In this document: positions 58,831-64,000 of the stretch, piece by piece
How positions within the stretch are numbered: the first letter of the stretch is position 1
Layout of the letters: the number at the start of each line of letters is the position of its first letter
Origin: Rhizoctonia solani
Taxonomy: Eukaryota > Basidiomycota > Agaricomycetes > Cantharellales > Ceratobasidiaceae
Assembly (NCBI RefSeq): GCF_016906535.1
Contig: NC_057370.1
Location: 372,001 to 436,000 of the forward strand
DNA length: 64,000 nt
Reading direction: 5' to 3'
Notes under the pieces: model-generated
Databases searched by the model: none
Told to the model about the DNA's origin: nothing
Seen by the model: only the letters and a program-made list of their open reading frames with translations
Position numbers and translations under genes: made by a program

Positions 58831-60245
58831 ATGTCAGCTCCTTGGGCTCGTGCCACTAGCTTCTTCACCAACATTCCAGTCACTCTGGATCCAGAATATA
58901 GTTATGCACCATACGAAGAGGTTGGCGGCAAGACTGCAGCCGAGGTTCTCAAACAAGTTGACAAGATTCTTCAGACCACTAATACCGTGCTCGAGAACCA
59001 CAAGGATTACCTACCATCTACTCAGTTCTCCGAGCTTAAGAAGGCCTATTGCAGGTATCTCGGCTCTCATACGTGCTGTTGTATGTTTCCACTCTCTAAC
59101 TATGTCAAGGTACCATTGGCAAATGACCAACGAATCGCAAGAGGATCGCACATACTACGACCAGCGTATCAGGGAAAGTCGTATATTGTCCCAACTTTAT
59201 GCCGATCGGGCAACCCAACATGATCGAGCAAAAATTCTCCTACGGGAGGTGGAAACCTATCAAACTAGGGTGTTGGTTAGTCGTGTTAATTACCATCCTT
59301 CTTTCGTTGAGGTTTTTCTAGTCCGCAAGTCGGAATGCACAACTATCTGAAACATTGGTTAAGTTCGAGGATGAGTTGACTGAGTCTATAAGCACTGGGT
59401 CCAAGGTATGGTTTCCTCGATTTCGGTGGTATATGGACTCAATTCATGATAATTATAATTCAAAGGCATCTGCCCTCCAATCATACACATCTTGGTTCTC
59501 TTTATTTGGTCGGCCTAGCCGTTCATCGTCAACAGGTGGGGGCGATTCTTTTTATCTCACTTTTACCCAACTATCCTGTATTAAATTCCTCAGACATTGA
59601 GATCGGGCAGGCGCAGTCCGACCCCGCTCCTGCTTATGATGCCGAAGGTCTGTAAACAAACAATATAATTTATGACAGGAAACCAACCTGGCTCATTTAG
59701 TAGAGGGGTTCATTGTATCGGTTACGCATTTCCCGAGTCTCAATGACGAGTCGGTGGGTATCAAGGAAGCAGGAGAACACCCTACTTCAGTGATAGATAG
59801 CAAAAAAAGCGTCTATCGGCGGGTGATAGCTTTCGAAAATAATGAGAGAAGAGTAGAGATAATTGGTGGTTATACTTTATTAGGTGTTGTTCACTCGTAA
59901 GTTAACATCTTTCGTTAAACTGCAGATCCAAAATTTTACACCCTAGGAGAGAATGAGACTTACATCGGTACGTTGACTCACATAACTTTCTTACTGAGGC
60001 TTGAGAGTTCTTATCAATGACAGACGAGAACACCTTGCAGTCTATGTCGGGACTTGCACAACGTTTACTCAATCAGGCGGATCCGAAGATGTAAGCGCCT
60101 CACTTGCCATCCACCAAGGTCTTTCACACATTCTTGCAACAGGCAGGTACCTCAAATCACCAGTGAATCTTCTCAAACTCCGTTACTGGAAACGAAAATC
60201 CGAAAATTTAGAAAGATGTCCGTGGCTATGGAGTCCCAACAATAA
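58831..60245 (+). CDS. Helical partner protein, copy B (unknown function, nine exons)
   Basis: Exons 58831-59054, 59110-59275, 59322-59405, 59466-59535, 59594-59647, 59704-59883, 59926-59967, 60024-60090 and 60143-60245 give 329 residues. Features: helical segments (AAEVLKQVDKILQTTNTVLE, KKAYC), the signature YHWQMTNESQEDRTYYDQRI, a charged helix (RAKILLREVETYQTRVLV), the aromatic patch SYTSWFSLFG, a Ser/Asp-rich linker, and a strand-like part FIVSVTHFPSLNDESV. No domain recognised, no signal peptide. The first five exons are well supported by copy C; exon 6 donor (GTGTTG, 42 nt intron) and the last acceptor are less sure. Confidence 0.75.
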
Positions 60246-61094
60246 TGTTGCGGCTAATTCCGGAGCCACCCGATTAACCAATTGTGACTCCATTCAAATT
60301 GGCACTCACTTTACTATAGATCTCATTCGAATTCTTAACTGCCCCCAATGTCCCCAAGAGCCACGCCACTTAAGTACTTCACGGTGTATGTAGCCAAATA
60401 ACTGTTTGTACCTCGATGAAAACTATTGCCATATGTACACTGTGAGGAATTCCGTATCTCGGCTTGGGCTTGCATGCTTAGACTTCGACATCAAATTGGT
60501 ACCGTATCCATCCCAGCTTCACGCCAAGGAAATATCCAGCACTGCAAGGACCCTGTCAGGTTAAGATACCGCCTTTGCCCGTGGAACTCGTAAATCTTCA
60601 AAAAGGGCCGACACAATTCTCAAAACCACGGAGGGAACCACCGATGGGTTAGAGTTTGGCTTACTAATCGCGCTGAGTTCGAACTGCTTGCCTTTCTAGG
60701 TGATGCGTCCTTCCCCGTACTACTCTCGGTGACAGACGAAGACCCGTGGATAACCAAACCACTTTCTGATCGTAACGGAGCGGCGTTGGGGGTGGTATCC
60801 ATCCTATTCAGCCCTATAACCAGCCTATAACAAAGGATGCACGAATAGAATACCCCCACATTTTAATCGTGCCATTTCACATTGATAAGTGTAGATAAAA
60901 ATTGCTACCAATACACATGAACTAAGTGATTCTATACGACTTCAAGGCAACTCTTAAGACTTTTTCTACGCCGGGTCGCATTAATATTGCCGTAAGTTTC
61001 CAATAAATGCCGCTATGTTAATTGAGAGTGTGCTCCAACTCATACGGCATTAGTCCTAATTATAAAGATAATGCGTATCAATTAGTCGAACTAA
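60246..61094. other. Gap between convergent genes of pairs B and C
   Basis: The partner gene of pair B and the kinase of pair C end toward each other here. I see no gene; the open frame 60859-60620 has no family marks. Confidence 0.45.
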
Positions 61095-62449
61095 CTACTT
61101 CAACGCTGCAATGTAGTGCCCAAAAAGTAGTCGTACAATTTGCCGAAGAAAAAAAGAAATTTCTGCCATGGTCCCGCTAACCGTCAACTCGAATAGTTCC
61201 CACCAGGATGCATTACGTGAAAGAATAGGCCAGCGCATCCTCCAACTTGGCATTCCAATAAAATGGGTATTCATAAGTCGATTGGCTGTCTCCAGAGAAA
61301 CTCTCTTAGCAGGGTCATGGTGGGTCATGCTCTGAGTAAGGGGGAGAAGAAATCGAAGAGAGGGGTAGCTCTATCGCCAGAGAATTAATGCTGGGATCCA
61401 GAATAACCAAATACTGGTGCGTACCGGAATGAGATCCCTCCGTATGAGTGCGCCAAGCTGATAAACATCGACCATAAAGGGATCGTATAACTGTCCCTCT
61501 ACCTGCTCGGGAGCCCTCTCTCGAGCGCGGGTTCCTTTTATCATTCGGTTTCGTTGAACATATCGAAACCATTTTGCGTACCCGAAATCTATGTAGTAAT
61601 AGCGCACAGACTTATTTGAGCGCCGAAGCTTTAGCGGAGCCATATATTTGCGACATGAAGCGAAGTTCTGGATAAATGGATTGAACGGGCCGTTGTGAAG
61701 TCTACCAACATCCATCATGATATTTGATGGGGCAATATCACTGCATAATCAACGAATGAATAGGATGTATTTTAGAGGTTGAATTACCTCACCAATGAAC
61801 AATATTGTTTCTGTGTAAGAATTCAAGTCCCTGAGAGACTACTAAGATAATTGGTATGAATAATGAACTGTCACCCTCACCTCAAACAGCTGAACTAGAA
61901 GTTCATGTATCTCCTCCAAATTGTTAAACCGATGTACATGGTAGGCTGTCAGCCACGGCATTATACAAAATGACCCCCTTTCAACTCCAGGAATTGAGAA
62001 GGAGTCCAAGCACCTGACAGCGTGATTGGTAGGGTCATCTACGCATTTTTCAGACGACAGATATCGCAGTATGTTGCGCTCCTCCTCCCCTTCCTCGTCG
62101 TCGTCGTAAGGTATAATCATTTTGATGACAACCCGAAGGTCGTCCTTTATACGCACGGCATCTAGTACTCGAGTCGGCTATTTATAGCTTGAACATCGAT
62201 CACTATGTCAGCTAGGAATAAATCACTACATACCAGTGAGTCAATACTATCCTCACAATCATATGGGTTGGCGCCACTAAGCTTCCAAGATGGAACCCAT
62301 CCAGGCCGATATCGAGGACGTAATTGATAGCCTTTGGAGACAAGATAAGGCTGGAAATGAACCCAGTTTTTCTCCGCCTCAGAGAGTTCCTCAGGTGTGA
62401 GGGAGGATACGTCTGGAAAGCGGAGGGCTTGGTACGAGAGATTGGACAT
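61095..62449 (-). CDS. Divergent protein kinase-like protein, copy C
   Basis: Exons 62449-62234, 62177-61881, 61830-61793, 61740-61425 and 61370-61095 give 380 residues. Marks: PYLVSKGYQLRPRYRPGW, VVIKM (Lys91), H183-C184-D185 with Asn190 (DIAPSN), D235-F-G, APEQ, DVYQLGALIRRDLIP, MTHHDPAKR and a hydrophobic C-terminal helix (AEISFFLRQIVRLLFG). All active-site residues expected for phosphotransfer except a glycine loop can be seen. The last exon is 12 nt longer than in copies A and B. Head to head with its partner, 625 bp away. Confidence 0.87.
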
Positions 62450-63074
62450 CTAGTGGCTGTCTTTCGTTTACTTATGGGATGTAAAGAAATCTATGCGAGT
62501 GTCAAGTATGCTAATGCGAGTTTGTCGCAGAATTGATGCAGGGTCGTAGGACAGGGAGAGGGTTTTGGACCTCGTTGGGGGTTGTGCTTTGGCCAGAGTC
62601 AATGAGCTCGATCACGAAGACTCTGTGAGAAGCATTGCGGCGGATAACTCATCATGTGCTTCCTAATAATGCCTTGTGACATGGGCCCGGTATGAATAAG
62701 GTATACCCCAAAAGGGTAGTGTTGCTCCATGTGAGCACGTGAATGTTGTGACTCGGAACATTCCTACATGGTGCGACTCAATGATAATTATGAAATACTC
62801 TGACTATGACTCAGATCAAACTTAGAGCATCAATGCTGTCTTGAAAACACGCAAGCCATGAATGGGTGTCTGTAGCTCAATTGGAGGTTACGGGAACACC
62901 CATTACCTCCTTAGTACGGTTAATCCTCTACAATCCCAAGGGTATGGAAGCGCATGCTGATGTTAGAACCCGAATGCATAAATCCGGCTGGAAGTTTGAG
63001 TCCAAGTACAGTCTTACACTCCTCCACCAAAAGCTCTCTTTTCCCACAACTTTACAGATTTGCCTATAGTACAT
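62450..63074. promoter_or_regulatory. Divergent promoter region, pair C
   Basis: 625 bp between the start codons, nearly the length found in pair B (628). No clear TATA box noted. Confidence 0.35.
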
Positions 63075-64000
63075 ATGCCCTCTAAGCCTAGTCACGCCAG
63101 TAGAGGGACTGACAAGCCTACACAAATATTCGAGCCCACTCATCGCTACATGCCATACGAGAAAATTGGCAGGGAGAGTGCTACCGATATTCTTCAACAA
63201 GTTGATAAAATACTTCAAAGCGCTAACACAGTCCTCGAAAACCACAAAGATTATCTCCCTTCAGCCGAATTTGCAGCACTTAAGAAGGCTTATTGCCGGC
63301 AAGAGTCATCTCTTCCTTAGTGATATGTAGTTGAAGTTCATTGTTTTAATCAGATATCACTGGCAGATGACCAACGAGTCTCAAGAAGATCGTGCGTATT
63401 ACGACAAACGCATTAGGGAGAGTCGAATACTTTCCCAGCTCTATGCTAATAGGCAAACACATCAGGATCGAGCACAAGTACTCTTGTACAAGGTCGAGGC
63501 TTTTCAGACGAAAGTCCTAGTGAGTATTTACGCAACAATATCTCCCCACTTGAATTCGGTTTGACTATAATCGCTTCGAGTCCGCCAGCCGAAATTCCCA
63601 CTCGAAAAATGCGCTTATGCTCTTCGAGGACGAATTGACTGAATCTCCTGAGCCACCAAGCGTACGTGTTGTACGTGATTATTGGGCCACCCAGCTCACG
63701 ATTGACCAGACTTCAACTGTTAACTCGTTTACTTCTTGGTTTTCATTTGGTGGGACCTGTGTCACAAGTTCCGAAGGTGGGTTGGATCTGGGTCAGCAAT
63801 TCATCGTACAACGGCGGTTCATTGTATCCTGAAAGCAGAAACATCGGGAGCCCGTTCAAAAATTTCACTTGCTGCTAAACAGGAAGGTGAGTTATTATGT
63901 ATGGGCTGTCCAGCTAAGTAAAGTTTGACTATAAAACTGAAAGACGAATTCATCGTCTCCGTCACTCACTTCCCCAAACCACCCAATGAGTCCGTAGACA
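63075..64000 (+). CDS. Helical partner protein, copy C, runs off the window
   Basis: Exons 63075-63298, 63354-63519, 63581-63661, 63710-63776, 63839-63886 and 63944 to beyond 64000. Exons 1 and 2 have exactly the lengths of copy B (224, 166). The protein shares ILQQVDKILQSANTVLENHK, YHWQMTNESQEDRAYYDKRI, SFTSWFSFGG and FIVSVTHFPKPPNESVD. The first intron begins with GC (63299-63300) instead of GT. Function unknown. Confidence 0.78.

Noticed and set aside
1..64000. CRISPR array, operons, bacterial signals
   Set aside because: Introns and element types show a fungal genome; the only regular repeats are LTRs and a two-unit 18 bp duplication.

Overview
This is eukaryotic, fungal DNA. Genes are split by introns of about 40-60 bases with GT..AG ends. 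The retroelements are Ty3/Gypsy chromoviruses and Ty1/Copia. The host genes (a secreted pectin lyase with many tiny exons, an SNG1/DUF3533 membrane protein, an F-box type remnant, divergent kinase-like genes) fit a plant-associated Agaricomycete such as Rhizoctonia. The genus is an inference, not something the sequence proves.

Layout. 1-1.5 kb: no gene seen. 1.5-4.4 kb: an SNG1-like membrane protein gene and a small unknown gene, both on +, each with apparent one-base reading-frame breaks. 4.4-6.8 kb: no gene seen. 6.8-9.9 kb: first copy of a divergent gene pair, a helical partner protein on - and a kinase-like protein on +. 9.9-14.1 kb: no recognisable gene. 14.1-40.2 kb: a nested retrotransposon island. 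It holds a complete chromovirus (15742-22457), an older related element (25760-36950) carrying a solo LTR and a second complete chromovirus (28510-34755) inside its gag gene, several solo LTRs, and two copies of an unusual 1.5 kb LTR. 40.4-42.5 kb: pectin lyase gene on -. 42.5-45.6 kb: no clear gene. 45.6-47.0 kb: F-box/LRR-like gene remnant cut by retroelement DNA. 47.0-54.0 kb: a third 1.5 kb LTR and Copia sequences of two different ages. 55.5-56.5 kb: remnant of a pogo-like DNA transposon. 56.9-64.0 kb: two more copies of the divergent kinase/helical-protein pair, the last running off the window.

The most novel item is this two-gene cassette, found three times. A divergent protein kinase with catalytic loop H-C-D and a long insert before DFG/DMG always lies head to head, 522-628 bp apart, with a roughly 330-residue helical protein of unknown function. 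I rebuilt all three kinases exon by exon: internal exon lengths agree (38 and 316 nt in all three) and every frame closes. The partner genes share intron phases through eight exons. A shared promoter and a joint function are inferences.

The retroelements tell a second story. Differences between the LTRs of one element are nearly all transitions at CpG. Catalytic residues of protease, reverse transcriptase and integrase are lost by exactly the change CpG to CpA or TpG. The Gypsy elements also show Tf1/sushi-like self-priming: a stretch next to the 5' LTR is the exact complement of a stretch inside the LTR that lies just downstream of a TATA box.
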